A stretch of 35,581 nt of DNA from Leptolyngbyaceae cyanobacterium RU_5_1 (GCA_012034055.1 JAAUSG010000024.1:1-35581); one strand, 5' to 3'. Positions 7,745-17,407 are shown, numbered from the stretch's first letter. Notes: a model not told the origin generated them from the letters alone. Numbers and translations are program-made.

Positions 7745-9786
7745 ATGAGCGAAAACGTATTGTCGGGCTCCCGAAACGTGGCGATCGTGGGTCCCTATCT
7801 CAGCGGCAAAACAACATTATTAGAGAGTTTGTTGTTCGTGACTGGAGCCACTACCCGCAAGGGCAGAATACAGGACAGAAATACCGTGGGTGATAGTGCT
7901 CCAGAAGCCCGCGATCGCAGATGAGTGTTGAAGTAAACGCCGCCAGTACCGAACATGGCGGCGTTCGTTTTACGTTTTTAGATTGTCCCGGTTCCGTGGA
8001 ACTGGCGCAAGAAACGATCAATGCGCTGATTGGTGTCGATGCGGCGGTCGTGGTTTGTGAACCGGTCAACGATCGCGTCCTGACTCTGGCTCCCTTGTTC
8101 AAATTCCTGGATGATTGGGAAATTCCGCATCTCGTCTTCATCAACAAGATGGATCGGGCCGATGTGGACTTTAATAAGGTGCTGCAATCCCTGAAGACCG
8201 TTTCCAGCCGTCCCCTCGTTGCTCACCAGTACCCAATTGGTGTGGGTGAGAATCTGGTTGGATTCATTGATCTGGTCACGGAGCAGGCTTATCATTACCA
8301 TCCCGGTGCACCTGCCGATCCTGTGCCGTTGCCAGAGTCGCTGCGGGATCAAGAGAAGGCTGCCCGTAACGAAATGCTGGAAACCCTGGCAAACTTTGAT
8401 GATCATCTCCTGGAAGAGCTGCTCGAAGAGATTGAACCGCCCCAAGAGGAGATCCTCCAGGACTTGAAAATGGAGCTGGGGGCAGACCAGATCGTGCCAG
8501 TCTTTATTGGCATTGCCGATCGCGATTTTGGGGTGCGTCCCCTGCTGCAAGCCCTGGTGCGAGAAGCGCCTGAGCCGGAAGTAATGGCGGAGCATCGCGG
8601 CATTACCCTGAGCGACCACACCCCGCTGGCCCAAGTGCTGAAAACCTACTACACGCCTCAAGGTGGCAAACTCTCGCTGGTGCGGGTTTGGCAGGGGACA
8701 ATCACCGATGGCATGACGTTGAACGGTGTGCGAGTTGGGGGCATGTACCGTCTCATCGGACAGCAACAGCAAAGTGTGAATGCGGCTGAAGCTGGAGACA
8801 TTGTGGCGCTGGGTCGCATGGAGGGTATCAAGACGGGAGGTACACTCACGAATGGTGACCCTGCATTAGGTACTGAGTTGCCCAAGGCAGAGCAGTTGAC
8901 ACCCGTATTTGCGCTGGCGATCGCGGCCGAAAAGCGCAGTGACGAAGTGAAGCTCTCCGGTGCTTTAAGCAAGCTGCTGGACGAAGACCCTTCGCTGGCA
9001 TGGGAACAGCACGGCGATACTCACGAGGTGATTCTCTGGGGACAGGGCGATATTCATTTGCAAGTGGCGATGGATCGGTTGAGTCGCAAGTACAACCTGC
9101 CGATGACCGCCCATCCACCCCAGGTGCCCTACAAAGAAACCATCCGCAAGATGGCTACCTCCATTCACGGACGCTATAAGCGCCAAACGGGCGGACACGG
9201 GCAATTCGGCGATGTCTACCTCGATATTCAACCACTCTCGCGTGGGGAAGGCTTCAACTTTGACGAGAAAATTGTCGGTGGAGTTGTTCCTCGGCAGTAC
9301 ATTCCCGCCGTGGAACACGGAGTGCGAGAGTATTTATCGCATGGGCCACTGGGGTTTCCGGTGGTGGATGTTGCCGTCACGCTTACGAATGGGTCGTACC
9401 ACTCAGTAGACAGCTCTGAACAGGCCTTCAAGCAGGCAGCCCGGATTGCAATGCAGGAAGGGATGGCGAAGTGCCAACCCACTTTGCTGGAGCCGATTCT
9501 GAATGTCACGGTTTCCGTGCCCACAGACTTCACGTCCAAGGTGCTACGCTTGGTGAGCGGACGGCGTGGACAAATTTTGGGCTATAGTGCCAAGTCGGGC
9601 TGGGTCGGTTGGGATGAAGTCGTAGCCCACATTCCCCAAGCAGAAATGCATGACCTGATTGTGGAACTGCGATCGCTGACAATGGGCGTTGGCTTCTTCA
9701 ATTGGGAATACGACCATTTGCAAGAAGTGCCCGACAAACTAGCCGAGCGCGTCCTCACGGTCACTGGACATAACAACGGGAAATAG
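7745..9786 (+). CDS. EF-G-like translational GTPase (frameshifted as sequenced)
   Basis: This is a second, EF-G-like factor of the kind found in cyanobacteria beside true FusA. The first 59 codons (ATG 7745, stop TGA 7922) carry the P-loop GPYLSGKTTL and GDSAPEARDR; the next 621 codons continue from MSVEVNAA (7921) with the G3 motif DCPG, G4 NKMD, then domains II to V (GGHGQFGDVYLDI, RGQILGY). Adding one C after GCGATCGC at 7918 restores ARDRQMSVEVN and a single frame of 680 residues, normal for the family, so I read this as one gene with a one-base deletion. The alternative, a real two-cistron split at an ATGA overlap, would strip the P-loop from the GTPase and is less likely. The product would act on ribosomes; its specific role is not known to me. 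Confidence 0.85.
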
Positions 9787-9910
9787 CCTGATACTACTCG
9801 GTTGGGTAGTGTTTCAAATGTGTGGTTGGCATCTGGTAAGGGCACTACACTGTGATGCCTCTGCGGGAGACAAACAACACGTCTAAAACACCACCTGCTA
9901 GTCTTGGCTT

Positions 9911-9937
9911 GTTGGGTTATGCTATCGCTAACCCAAC
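9911..9937. repeat. Inverted repeat GTTGGGTTA / TAACCCAAC
   Basis: A perfect 9-bp stem with a 9-nt loop lies in the convergent spacer between the EF-G-like gene and gap2, followed by CTACG. Short hairpins of the form GTTGGGTT...AACCCAACCTACG recur in many cyanobacterial genomes, so this is probably one copy of that dispersed family. Confidence 0.6.
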
Positions 9938-10013
9938 CTACGAAAGAATCGGAGTTTTGAGAGTTTTGTCAATCAGATTGGGAAGTAATCCTAATACCTC
10001 GTGCCCACAAAGT

Positions 10014-10036
10014 GGGGCAGACGATATGTCTGCCCC
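10014..10036. terminator. Hairpin between convergent genes
   Basis: GGGGCAGAC (10014-10022) and GTCTGCCCC (10028-10036) form a perfect 9-bp stem with a GATAT loop, 42 nt beyond the gap2 stop. No T-run follows on either strand, so it is either a weak bidirectional terminator or an RNA 3'-end stabiliser. Confidence 0.45.
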
Positions 10037-10077
10037 TATGAAATGCTCAGGTAAATTGGTAATCTTAAGCGCAAATC

Positions 10078-11094
10078 TTACGCAACCCACTTCTGGGCAA
10101 CGAGTTCAGCCAGGTCAACCACGCGTTGGCTGTAGCCCCACTCGTTGTCATACCAGGCAACCACTTTCACCATGTCGCCATCCATCACGATCGTCAAAGC
10201 GGCATCAACGATGGCGGACTCGTCCGTTCCCGCATAGTCACTTGAAACCAACGGCAGATCGCTATACTTGATGATGCCTTTCATCGCACCTTCCGACGCA
10301 GCTCTAAGAACGTCGTTCACCTGTTCCGCGATCGTGCTTTTTTCGACTTGAACCACCAAATCTACAATTGACACGTTAGGCGTGGGCACCCGCAGCGCAA
10401 TTCCGTTCAGCTTTCCTTTCAGTGCTGGCAACACCAGGGCGACCGCTTTTGCCGCACCGGTAGAAGTCGGCACAATATTAATTGCGGCTGCCCGTGCCCG
10501 TCTCAAATCTCGGTGGCTTGCGTCCAGCAGGCGTTGATCACCGGTATAGCTGTGAGTGGTGGTCATGGTGCCTTTGATGATGCCAAAGTTTTCGTGGATG
10601 ACTTTAGCGATCGGGGCAAGACAGTTGGTGGTGCAGCTCGCATTGCTGATAATCGTATGCTTGGCGTGGTCGTAATCCTGGTGATTCACACCGACCACGA
10701 AGGTGCCATCATCTCCTTTTCCAGGAGCCGTAATCAAAACTTTCTTGGCACCGGCATTCAGGTGCTTGGAAGCACCTTCCCGGCTGGTAAAAACACCCGT
10801 AGATTCAATAATCAGGTCAATATTCCACTCTTTCCAGGGCAAGTTCTCAGGGTTGCGGTCTGATACGCATTTGACAACCTTGCCATTGACCGTAATGCTG
10901 TTATCGTCAGCGCTAATATCGACACCATTCAACTTGCCCAGCATGGAGTCGTATCGGAGCAGGTGAGCATTGGTCTTGGGATCAGAAGTGTCATTAATAG
11001 CGACTAAATCGATTTGGCTATCCTTCCGACCCAGCCAGCATCGCATGAAGTTACGCCCGATTCGCCCGAAGCCGTTGATCGCTACTCTAATCAC
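10078..11094 (-). CDS. gap2: NAD(P)-dependent glyceraldehyde-3-phosphate dehydrogenase, Gap2 type
   Basis: The 338-residue protein has the type-I GAPDH layout: Rossmann motif [12 protein letters not shown] (4-15), catalytic cysteine in [12 protein letters not shown] (C154) and catalytic histidine in [12 protein letters not shown] (H181). The S-loop sequence [20 protein letters not shown], the [15 protein letters not shown] segment and the overall wording match cyanobacterial Gap2, the Calvin-cycle enzyme that reduces 1,3-bisphosphoglycerate using NADPH, with NADH also accepted. The start is GTG (11094), with GAGGG nine bases upstream. It is convergent with the EF-G-like gene and downstream of nadD on the same strand with a 219-nt gap, so it probably has its own promoter. 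Confidence 0.96.
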   Translation of the reverse strand: MIRVAINGFGRIGRNFMRCWLGRKDSQIDLVAINDTSDPKTNAHLLRYDSMLGKLNGVDISADDNSITVNGKVVKCVSDRNPENLPWKEWNIDLIIESTGVFTSREGASKHLNAGAKKVLITAPGKGDDGTFVVGVNHQDYDHAKHTIISNASCTTNCLAPIAKVIHENFGIIKGTMTTTHSYTGDQRLLDASHRDLRRARAAAINIVPTSTGAAKAVALVLPALKGKLNGIALRVPTPNVSIVDLVVQVEKSTIAEQVNDVLRAASEGAMKGIIKYSDLPLVSSDYAGTDESAIVDAALTIVMDGDMVKVVAWYDNEWGYSQRVVDLAELVAQKWVA

Positions 11095-11313
11095 TGCGTC
11101 TTGCCCTCTTGTAATAAATACCTAGTCGATATAGGAATCATACGGTGCAAGGGGATCTCGGCGCAACAATTCTCTATGATTACTTTTTTAATAAGTGTGT
11201 CAGTTCCCATACATAACAGGGAATTTGAGGCTTTGAGCCCGACTGTCGCACTGAATCGATTTGTTATCGAAAACTACCTTCTAAAAGAAAATAGAGATGG
11301 TTTTCTCAAAGAT

Positions 11314-11982
11314 TTATGAACAATCTGGGCAGGGGCAAGTCCGATTCTGATTGGTCTGATTCTGATAAAGATTATGGGTAATGATATACCGCCTGACTGG
11401 TTCTGGCACCCAATACCGCAGCGATCGCCCCATCTGATACCGCTCTCGAACCAGACTGGAGGAAATTTCCACTTGCGGCATGTGCAGCACATGCCAGCGC
11501 AATTGAATTGACTGGATTAACAGTTCGGCAGCAACCTGTTGACATTGAATTTCGGCATCCTGAGTACTGCGCGGGGCAACCAGCCAACGGCATTGAGCAG
11601 CGATCGCCGCACTATTCTGCCAATGGGGTAAACTTTGAAACGCATCCATTCCAAGAATCCAGTGCCATTGAGTATCCGCGTAAAGGCTATCTAACGCATT
11701 CAGGGTTGCGATCGCATACGAGACTCCGCCTCGCTGCATCTCTACGTCCGAAGCCATGAAGTCCGGGTGATCTGCGATCGCCCGACGCACCATTTCCATC
11801 CGATGCTCAAATCCCAACAACTCTTGATCCCGTTTGTGAGGTGGGCAGTAAGTCGGCACCCAAATGATTTGGTTGAGGGCAAACTGCTCTAACGCCGTTT
11901 CAGCCATCAACAAGTGTCCCCAGTGAATCGGGTTAAACGTGCCACCCAAAATCCCAAGCTTCCTCTGGCGCAAAATCCCCAT
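11314..11982 (-). CDS. nadD: Nicotinate(-nucleotide) adenylyltransferase
   Basis: The enzyme transfers AMP from ATP to nicotinate mononucleotide, making deamido-NAD in NAD synthesis. The nucleotidyltransferase signature GGTFNPIHWGHL (about 13-24) and the C-terminal ISSSLVRERYQMG, a variant of the ISxxxxR motif, are clear. The frame is open back to 12063, but the extra 27 residues (Trp/Arg-rich) overlap the 3' end of the radical SAM gene and are not family-like, so I start at ATG 11982 (MGILRQRKLGILGG), giving 222 residues. The start lies 27 nt after the upstream stop, so co-transcription with that gene is likely. In other cyanobacteria nadD is often followed by a Nudix gene; here gap2 follows. 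Confidence 0.92.
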   Translation of the reverse strand: MGILRQRKLGILGGTFNPIHWGHLLMAETALEQFALNQIIWVPTYCPPHKRDQELLGFEHRMEMVRRAIADHPDFMASDVEMQRGGVSYAIATLNALDSLYADTQWHWILGMDAFQSLPHWQNSAAIAAQCRWLVAPRSTQDAEIQCQQVAAELLIQSIQLRWHVLHMPQVEISSSLVRERYQMGRSLRYWVPEPVRRYIITHNLYQNQTNQNRTCPCPDCS

Positions 11983-12008
11983 GAAGTTATTGTTACAGGT
12001 AATCCGGC

Positions 12009-13127
12009 TCACGCGATCGCGCCACCGCAAGAGCTTCCAGATCCAGCCGTGCAGCCAAAGCAATGTCGCCCGGTGACAATCTGACGTTGCTCCAACCCGT
12101 GCAGATTGAAGTCTTGAATCTGCATCGACTCACTCCGGGTTGGTTGACACTCCAGCTCTAACATCTGGTTAAAGTCGCAGTCGAACAGCCGTCCATCCCA
12201 GGAAATCGACAGCGTATTGCGGCACATCAACCCGGTAAGGGTTGATGGATTGAAGGAGTTGACCAGCAGTTCCATGTAACGCTGCAGGTTGCCGGATTGC
12301 TCCAGCCATTCCAAATAACGGGAAATGGGCATGTTGTTGAGCGTAATCAGGCGATCGAACGTAACGCCCTGATGCTGCAGCAATCCGGTTTTCCACTCCT
12401 GCTCTAGTTTGGACGGGTTGCTCGATAGAAATGCTCCCACCGGGTTGCTCATCAACGTCAGACACCGGTTTGGATCGCCCTGCCCGTACCCGGTTGCGTT
12501 CAGCCGTCGCAGCGCTTGAATTGACTTTTCAAAGGCACCCTCGCCACGTTGCGCATCGGTGTTGCGCTGGCGGTAGTGGGGCAGTGAACAGACCACCTCG
12601 ACATTTCGTTCAGCAAGCCACTCTGGTAAGTTCTGCAGGCGGGGGAGGAGGAGTACGGTTAAATTGCAGCGATCGATCACCTGCTTGCCCCGTGCCACAC
12701 ACTGATCGACCAGATAGCAAAAATGAGGATTCAATTCAGGTGCGCCACCCGTGATGTCTACCGTGTGCGCTGCCGTTTGATCCAGGGCAGACAGGCAGGC
12801 GTCAATGGTTTCTCGACTCATCTGTTCTAGGCGATCGGGCCCGGCATCCACATGACAATGGCGACAGGTCATGTTGCACAACTTACCCACGTTAATTTGA
12901 AAAATCTCCAGGTTGGCGGGTTGCAGACGTTGCCAGTTGTGAGCCGTCAGCGTGGCGGTAAAGTTGCCCTGGTGAGGAGTTGCAGACAGATCCACTGACT
13001 CCAGTGTAGCGATTTGGTACTCGGTAGAGGCAAGGGGAGATTGGCGACGGCGCAAGGTGGTGGTTGGTTTAGGCCCTGCCGCTGAGTTGTCAAAGTCGAT
13101 GGAAGTAGGTGCCTGAGTCGGTTGCAT
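12009..13127 (-). CDS. arsS: ArsS-type radical SAM/Cys-rich protein
   Basis: The 372-residue protein has the radical SAM 4Fe-4S motif CNMTCRHC (C84, C88, C91) followed by HVDAGP, the SAM-binding VDITGGAPELN, and a C-terminal domain with CRNTLSISWDGRLFDCDFNQ and HCFGCTAGSGSSCGG. This is the layout of the ArsS family, which makes arsenosugars from dimethylarsenate; some members of this radical SAM/Cys-rich group have other or unknown substrates. No arsM methyltransferase or other ars gene is in the window, so the arsenic role is by family only. The first 70 residues are low-complexity and an internal start is possible. Upstream on the same strand is the deacetylase gene; a palindromic repeat lies between them. 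The gene is probably transcribed with nadD (27-nt gap). Confidence 0.85.
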   Translation of the reverse strand: MQPTQAPTSIDFDNSAAGPKPTTTLRRRQSPLASTEYQIATLESVDLSATPHQGNFTATLTAHNWQRLQPANLEIFQINVGKLCNMTCRHCHVDAGPDRLEQMSRETIDACLSALDQTAAHTVDITGGAPELNPHFCYLVDQCVARGKQVIDRCNLTVLLLPRLQNLPEWLAERNVEVVCSLPHYRQRNTDAQRGEGAFEKSIQALRRLNATGYGQGDPNRCLTLMSNPVGAFLSSNPSKLEQEWKTGLLQHQGVTFDRLITLNNMPISRYLEWLEQSGNLQRYMELLVNSFNPSTLTGLMCRNTLSISWDGRLFDCDFNQMLELECQPTRSESMQIQDFNLHGLEQRQIVTGRHCFGCTAGSGSSCGGAIA

Positions 13128-13159
13128 CTGCGATCGCTGCTGAAGTTAGCTTGCAAGTC

Positions 13160-13232
13160 TAAACCATGTCCAGCTCAGAATCTGGAGCTTTCCCTGAAGA
13201 GAAACTCCAGGTCTGAACGTAGACAAAGTTTA
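13160..13232. repeat. 73-nt palindromic dispersed repeat, copy B
   Basis: It has the same length, ends (TAAACC / AGTTTA) and central CTGGAG...CTCCAG hairpin as the copies at 2786 (inverted relative to this one) and 18450. It sits between the 3' end of the deacetylase gene and the 5' end of the ArsS-type gene. Confidence 0.85.
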
Positions 13233-13337
13233 GAACAGCTTAACGCACTCCTGGTTCGTCCTTGAGTGTGATGACCTGGGTGGAGTCGGCGATCGCCCGG
13301 TCGGAATCCTGTTGTAGCCATGAGCACTTTTTACTGC

Positions 13338-15038
13338 TCACTGAACTGTTTGGGTATCAGGGGTTTCGGGAGACGGGGAGACAAACGGTTGCAGGGTGTT
13401 GGGGGCTTCAGGAGTGGGGGCGATCGGGGGTTGAGTCTCATTTGAACCATCGAGAGCAGGCGAGAGGGGCGGTTGCATGTCGTCAGGAGCGGTGAACGGT
13501 GATACGGGGAATGGAGTATCGCCAGGGATTCCAGGAGACGGGGAAATCGACGGCTGCATCTCATTGGGCGCTTCGAGCGGAGGGGAGACGGGGGATTGCG
13601 GATCATCACCAGGGGTTTCTGGGTAGGAAGGGGAAGCAGGGTCTTCCTGTAAGGGTTGGGGAGGTTGCGGGGTTCCCCATCGTGCTTGCATTTCCATCAG
13701 TTCAGGGATAGTCACGAATTGGTAGCCCTGGCGCTGTAGCGAGGAGATAATTTGCGGCAGGGCTGCAATGGTTTCGCTGCGATCGCGCCACCATCATGCA
13801 ATAACACAATCCCACCCGGTCTGACATTACTCAGCACGTTGTCAATAATCAGTGGGGTAGACACGTAGTAATCGTGCGAATCGGCTGACCACATGGTGAC
13901 CAGGTAGCCCTGTTGTTTGGCGTAGTTTGCCAACTCGCCACCCAAGTTGCCGCCCGGTGGTCGCATTAGGTAAGTTCTAACGCCAGTTGCCTGATAAATG
14001 AGTTTGGCGTTATTGCCAAGTTCTTCGGCAGCCGTTGCCACATCCAGGTCATTCATCAGGTGCCGCCAGGTATGGTTGCCGATCGCGTGTCCTTCAGCAA
14101 CGACCTTTTGGGCAACGTCTGGATTCTCTTGCAGAGCTTCTCCAACCCAGTAAAACGTGGCTTTAATACTGTTCTGCTGCAAAATGTCGAGAACTTGCTC
14201 AGTGCTGGTTTCCAGGGACCATCATCAAAGGTCAGCGCAACAACTTTTTCAGCTCCGGTAGGGGGGGCTTCGTAAACTGTTTGTCCCTGGAATGGCTGGG
14301 GAACCGTGAAGGTTAGATTTTGTGCAGAGGGAAGGTAGGGCTGAGCGGAGGGGAATTGGTTTGGAGTTGGCGGCGTGTGGGCGATCGCGGTTTTGGCTTG
14401 CCCAGGAGCAGATCTCGAAGTTGAATGCTGCATCTGCTCCTGGGCCGGTGTTGCTGGCGTTTGCTCTTGAGTGGGAGGCACTTGCATCTGTTCTTGAGGG
14501 GACGTGGTGGCAACGGAGGCGCGGTCAGCAACGTGTCCCGTTGTTTCCAAATAAATCAACCAGTAGCAGAAGATAAAGCCCACAAGAGCCAGCCGATTGA
14601 GCAGAAATGAGCGCAGAATTTGGAACCGACGCCCCTGTGCTGGGCCGTGCGATCGCGAAATGGGTGTTCTACGAGTCCGAGTGTGCGATCGCTGGTTAGC
14701 TGGTGTTCTAATCAATACCGATTGTCGCCAGAGAATGTCTCGCTGTCCGGATACTCGCGCCATAATCCTCACTTCGCGAATGGCAGCAGAGTTTAACGTC
14801 CAGAGCCGGTAGCAAATGTGGCGGACTAACGGGTTGCGCGCCTGCAGACAAGCCGTTCGGTTGCGGGTGCGCCGAAAATTGACCATGATTTTCAAACAGC
14901 CAGAACGAGCTAATCCGGTTTGCACATAAATTCCCTGCGGACCCAGAATGCTGTTGATCCAGTACGCGATCGCTGGAAGTTCCCCTGTCGCGCTAGTTCC
15001 AGGATCGATGGCTTGTAGTAACTCGGTGAATAGGTCAT
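13338..15038 (-). CDS. Polysaccharide deacetylase with N-terminal anchor and Pro-rich tail (three frameshifts as sequenced)
   Basis: Four consecutive frames join into one protein of 567 residues if one base is added at each of three points: after GCGATCGC at 14973, in the CC at 14212-14213, and after GCGATCGC at 13786. The joined product starts MTYSPSYYKPSILELARQGN, an N-terminal module seen in cyanobacterial proteins, then a basic stretch, one membrane helix (FLLNRLALVGFIFCYWLIYL), a Gln/Pro/Thr-rich linker, and the NodB deacetylase domain: ALTFDDGP (metal-binding Asp pair), GHAIGNHTWRH (metal-binding His pair), RPPGGN and LLHDGG. It ends in a Pro-rich tail of degenerate QPPISP-like units. 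The enzyme would remove acetyl groups from peptidoglycan or exopolysaccharide at the cell surface. An ATG at 14763 with a good AGGA site is a possible alternative start. The length is a multiple of three only with all three bases restored. Confidence 0.8.
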
Positions 15039-15240
15039 GCCCGTCTTGAAAACTGTTCGTTGTCGTTTGTCATTCTCTCGTTGTGAACTCCAAAGTGAAC
15101 GACAAAAACTGAGTCAAATAACTGAATTTACGCAAACTAGCGTAGCCTATGTACCTGACGTTGAAGCAATAATTTCTGACAGGAACCCTTTAGCTGCAAA
15201 GATTCTTTAAGGTAGTCATTGGTCAATTGTCTTTCTACAA

Positions 15241-15284
15241 ATGACGAATGACGAATGTTTTTCACTTCGCACTTCGTACTTCGC
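15241..15284. repeat. Heptamer repeats in the divergent spacer
   Basis: ATGACGA occurs as a tandem pair (15241-15254), followed by a CACTTCG / TACTTCG heptamer series (15263-15284). These lie just upstream of the iron permease, in the 275-nt region that must carry the promoters of both divergent genes. They resemble the short tandemly repeated heptamers of cyanobacteria. Confidence 0.7.
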
Positions 15285-15313
15285 TATAAACCGCACTCAA
15301 TCGAATCAAAGTG

Positions 15314-17083
15314 ATGACCCATTCAACCCCGCAACATTCTGCAAATCCAAGTCAAGCAGCCCAGCGATCGCCTCAAGCTGTACTACCGAGTGGTTGGATG
15401 ATTCTGGTGCTGGCGATCGCGGCCCTGGTTGCGGCTCCGGTGCTGGTTGTTCTGGCTGGCATTTTTACCAACTCGGCTGCCGTCTGGAACCATCTGGCAT
15501 CAACGGTTCTGTTCAAATACATTGTCAATTCCATCTGGCTGATGCTGGGGGTGGGGGTGGGGGTGGTCGTAATTGGAGTGGGGACGGCATGGTTGGTGAC
15601 GATGTGCCGATTTCCAGGACGGCGAATGTTCGACTGGGCTTTGCTGTTGCCAATGGCGATTCCGGCGTACTTGTTGGCCTATGTCTACACGGAACTGCTG
15701 GTTTACTACGGCCCGCTGCAAACCTGGCTGCGATCGCGGTTTGGCTGGTCAAGTGCTCAGGATTACTGGTTTCCAGAGGTGCGATCGCTGTGGGGAGCGA
15801 TCGTCATGCTGATTCTGGTGCTGTATCCCTATGTCTATTTGCTGGCGCGATCGGCCTTTCTGTCGCAATCGGTTTGTACCCTGGAAGCCAGCCGCAGTTT
15901 GGGCTGTAATCCGTGGCAAAGTTTCTTCAGGGTAGCGTTGCCCTTAGCCCGTCCAGCCATCATCGCCGGGCTATCGTTGGCATTGATGGAAACCCTGAAC
16001 GACTTTGGCACCGTGCAATATTTCGGAGTTGAGACCTTTACAACGGGCATTTACCGTACCTGGTTTGGCATGGGAGAACGGGTCGCCGCAACCCAGTTAG
16101 CTGCCGTCTTGCTGCTGTTCGTTCTCTGGCTAATCTTGCTGGAACGCTGGTCACGGGGGCAGTCCCGGTATTATCAGACGGCGAACACGATTCAGCAGCT
16201 TCCGGGCTATCCGTTGGCAGGGGTGCGGGCGATCGCGGCTTTCCTCGCCTGCTGGCTGCCTGTTGCCCTGGGATTTTTGGTTCCCGGATATGCCCTGCTC
16301 AGACTGGCCATGAGTCCATCTCAACCCAGTGATAACGCAGCCTCGGATTTCTCAGACGGTGCCGATGATTTTGCCACTGCCGCATCTGGTAGTCGCGTCG
16401 ATGATCGCTTCTGGAGCTTCGCCAGCCATAGCTTTACGTTGGCCGTGTTGACGGCCGCGATCGCCGTTATTTTATCAGTTGTGATGGCCTATGGAGTGCG
16501 TCTATATCCCAAACGCGGCACCCGATTTGCCACCCAACTGGCCGCAATGGGGTATGCAGTACCCGGTTCGGTGATCGCGGTTGGAATTTTAGTGCCGTTA
16601 GGTGGCTTGGATAACGCGATCTCTGCCTGGATGCGCTCCACGTTCGGAATTTCCACGGGTTTGTTGCTGAGTGGCACGATAACAGCGCTCATCTACGCCT
16701 ATTTAGTCCGCTTCCTGGCCGTCTCCTTTAGCAGCGTGGATGCCAGCCTGACCAGCATCAAACCCAGCCTGGACGATGCGGCCCGTAGTTTGGGACACAG
16801 CCCCACCAGCACCCTGCTTCGCGTTCATGCCCCGCTGATGTGGGGTGGAATGCTGACAGCGGCCATGCTGGTGTTTGTGGATGTGATGAAGGAACTCCCA
16901 GCAACGCTGATTGTCCGCCCCTTCAACTTCGATACCCTGGCTGTGCGCGTTTACAACCTCGCTTCCGATGAGCGACTGGCAGAAGCAGCCACTCCGGCAC
17001 TGGCGATCGTGGTCGTTGGGCTAATTCCAGTCATCCTCCTGAGTTGGAGAATTGCTCACACCCGACAACGGGAAATCGAATAA
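15314..17083 (+). CDS. Fe(3+) ABC transporter permease, fused two-domain (FutB/SfuB-like)
   Basis: The 589-residue membrane protein has two binding-protein-dependent permease domains, about 12 helices in all. Each domain carries an EAA-type loop for docking the ATPase: EASRSLGCNPWQSFFRVALPL in the first half and DAARSLGHSPTSTLLRVHAPL in the second. This duplicated form is typical of ferric iron permeases (SfuB, HitB, cyanobacterial FutB). A polar linker rich in Ser/Asp (about 335-370) between the halves is longer than usual. ATG 15314 follows a GTG at 15311 and no strong ribosome site is seen, so the exact start is open. Neither a FutA binding protein nor a FutC ATPase gene is adjacent, so the partners lie elsewhere. 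The gene is divergent from the deacetylase. Substrate by family only. Confidence 0.85.
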   Translation: MTHSTPQHSANPSQAAQRSPQAVLPSGWMILVLAIAALVAAPVLVVLAGIFTNSAAVWNHLASTVLFKYIVNSIWLMLGVGVGVVVIGVGTAWLVTMCRFPGRRMFDWALLLPMAIPAYLLAYVYTELLVYYGPLQTWLRSRFGWSSAQDYWFPEVRSLWGAIVMLILVLYPYVYLLARSAFLSQSVCTLEASRSLGCNPWQSFFRVALPLARPAIIAGLSLALMETLNDFGTVQYFGVETFTTGIYRTWFGMGERVAATQLAAVLLLFVLWLILLERWSRGQSRYYQTANTIQQLPGYPLAGVRAIAAFLACWLPVALGFLVPGYALLRLAMSPSQPSDNAASDFSDGADDFATAASGSRVDDRFWSFASHSFTLAVLTAAIAVILSVVMAYGVRLYPKRGTRFATQLAAMGYAVPGSVIAVGILVPLGGLDNAISAWMRSTFGISTGLLLSGTITALIYAYLVRFLAVSFSSVDASLTSIKPSLDDAARSLGHSPTSTLLRVHAPLMWGGMLTAAMLVFVDVMKELPATLIVRPFNFDTLAVRVYNLASDERLAEAATPALAIVVVGLIPVILLSWRIAHTRQREIE

Positions 17084-17107
17084 TAAATGCAGAAATAGTG
17101 TCACGTA

Positions 17108-17407
17108 GGGCGCATCTAATGGTTGGAGGTCGTTTAGCTCGTTCATCCAGTTGCTGTTCGACCACAGTTTTGGCAAACCACAACCCAATTTGCCATGACG
17201 TCAGCACTAAACTGGCAAGGGTTGTACTCGTTTGCAGTTTCTCGTAGAAATGTTGCCACTCAGAAGTATCCGGTCTCACCGATTGGTCAAGCGCTAGCAT
17301 CGCTTTAGAAGTTTATTATCTTAGGCGCACCCATTCGGTACGCCTTTTTTGTCTCTCTTCTATTCTCGCTAATCCTACGCTGTCTCCCCCTTCCTTCGGA
17401 TGCGCCC
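17108..17407 (-). mobile_element. 300-bp internally deleted IS element with transposase N-terminus (ISKra4-like)
   Basis: Exact 9-bp inverted repeats GGGCGCATC (17108-17116) and GATGCGCCC (17399-17407) bound a 300-bp segment, and the similarity extends a few bases inward. Inside, the minus strand from ATG 17300 encodes SEWQHFYEKLQTSTTLASLV, then QIGLWFAKTVVEQQLDERAK, which resembles the N-terminus of ISKra4-type transposases from cyanobacteria; the frame then runs out through the terminal repeat, so most of the gene is gone. No target-site duplication is evident. The family call is from memory and moderate; the inverted repeat is read directly. Confidence 0.5.
17323..17350 (+). terminator. 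Hairpin with T-run downstream of the iron permease
   Basis: AGGCG (17323-17327) pairs with CGCCT (17341-17345), followed by a T-run ending at 17350. The stem is short (5 bp) and the loop long (13 nt), so it is a modest intrinsic terminator. It lies inside the IS-derived element, 240 nt after the permease stop. Confidence 0.4.

Noticed and set aside
7978..8772. Long open frame of 264 codons on the minus strand
   Set aside because: It lies wholly antisense to the EF-G-like GTPase, whose motifs are unmistakable; the antisense product has no recognisable features and is His/Gln-rich as expected for a shadow frame.
7978..9845. Pseudogene status of the EF-G-like gene, deacetylase, ycf37 and hisB
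   Set aside because: All four are otherwise well conserved to their ends and each needs only one-base insertions in error-prone contexts; decay would be expected to leave other lesions.
15241..15909. 222-codon plus-strand frame overlapping the iron permease start
   Set aside because: Out-of-frame shadow of the permease, Gly-rich and without membrane or family character; the permease frame has EAA loops and continuous helices.
17031..17300. Intact 89-residue gene downstream of the permease
   Set aside because: It is the truncated transposase start inside the 300-bp element; the C-terminal third is read through the terminal repeat and the permease 3' end.
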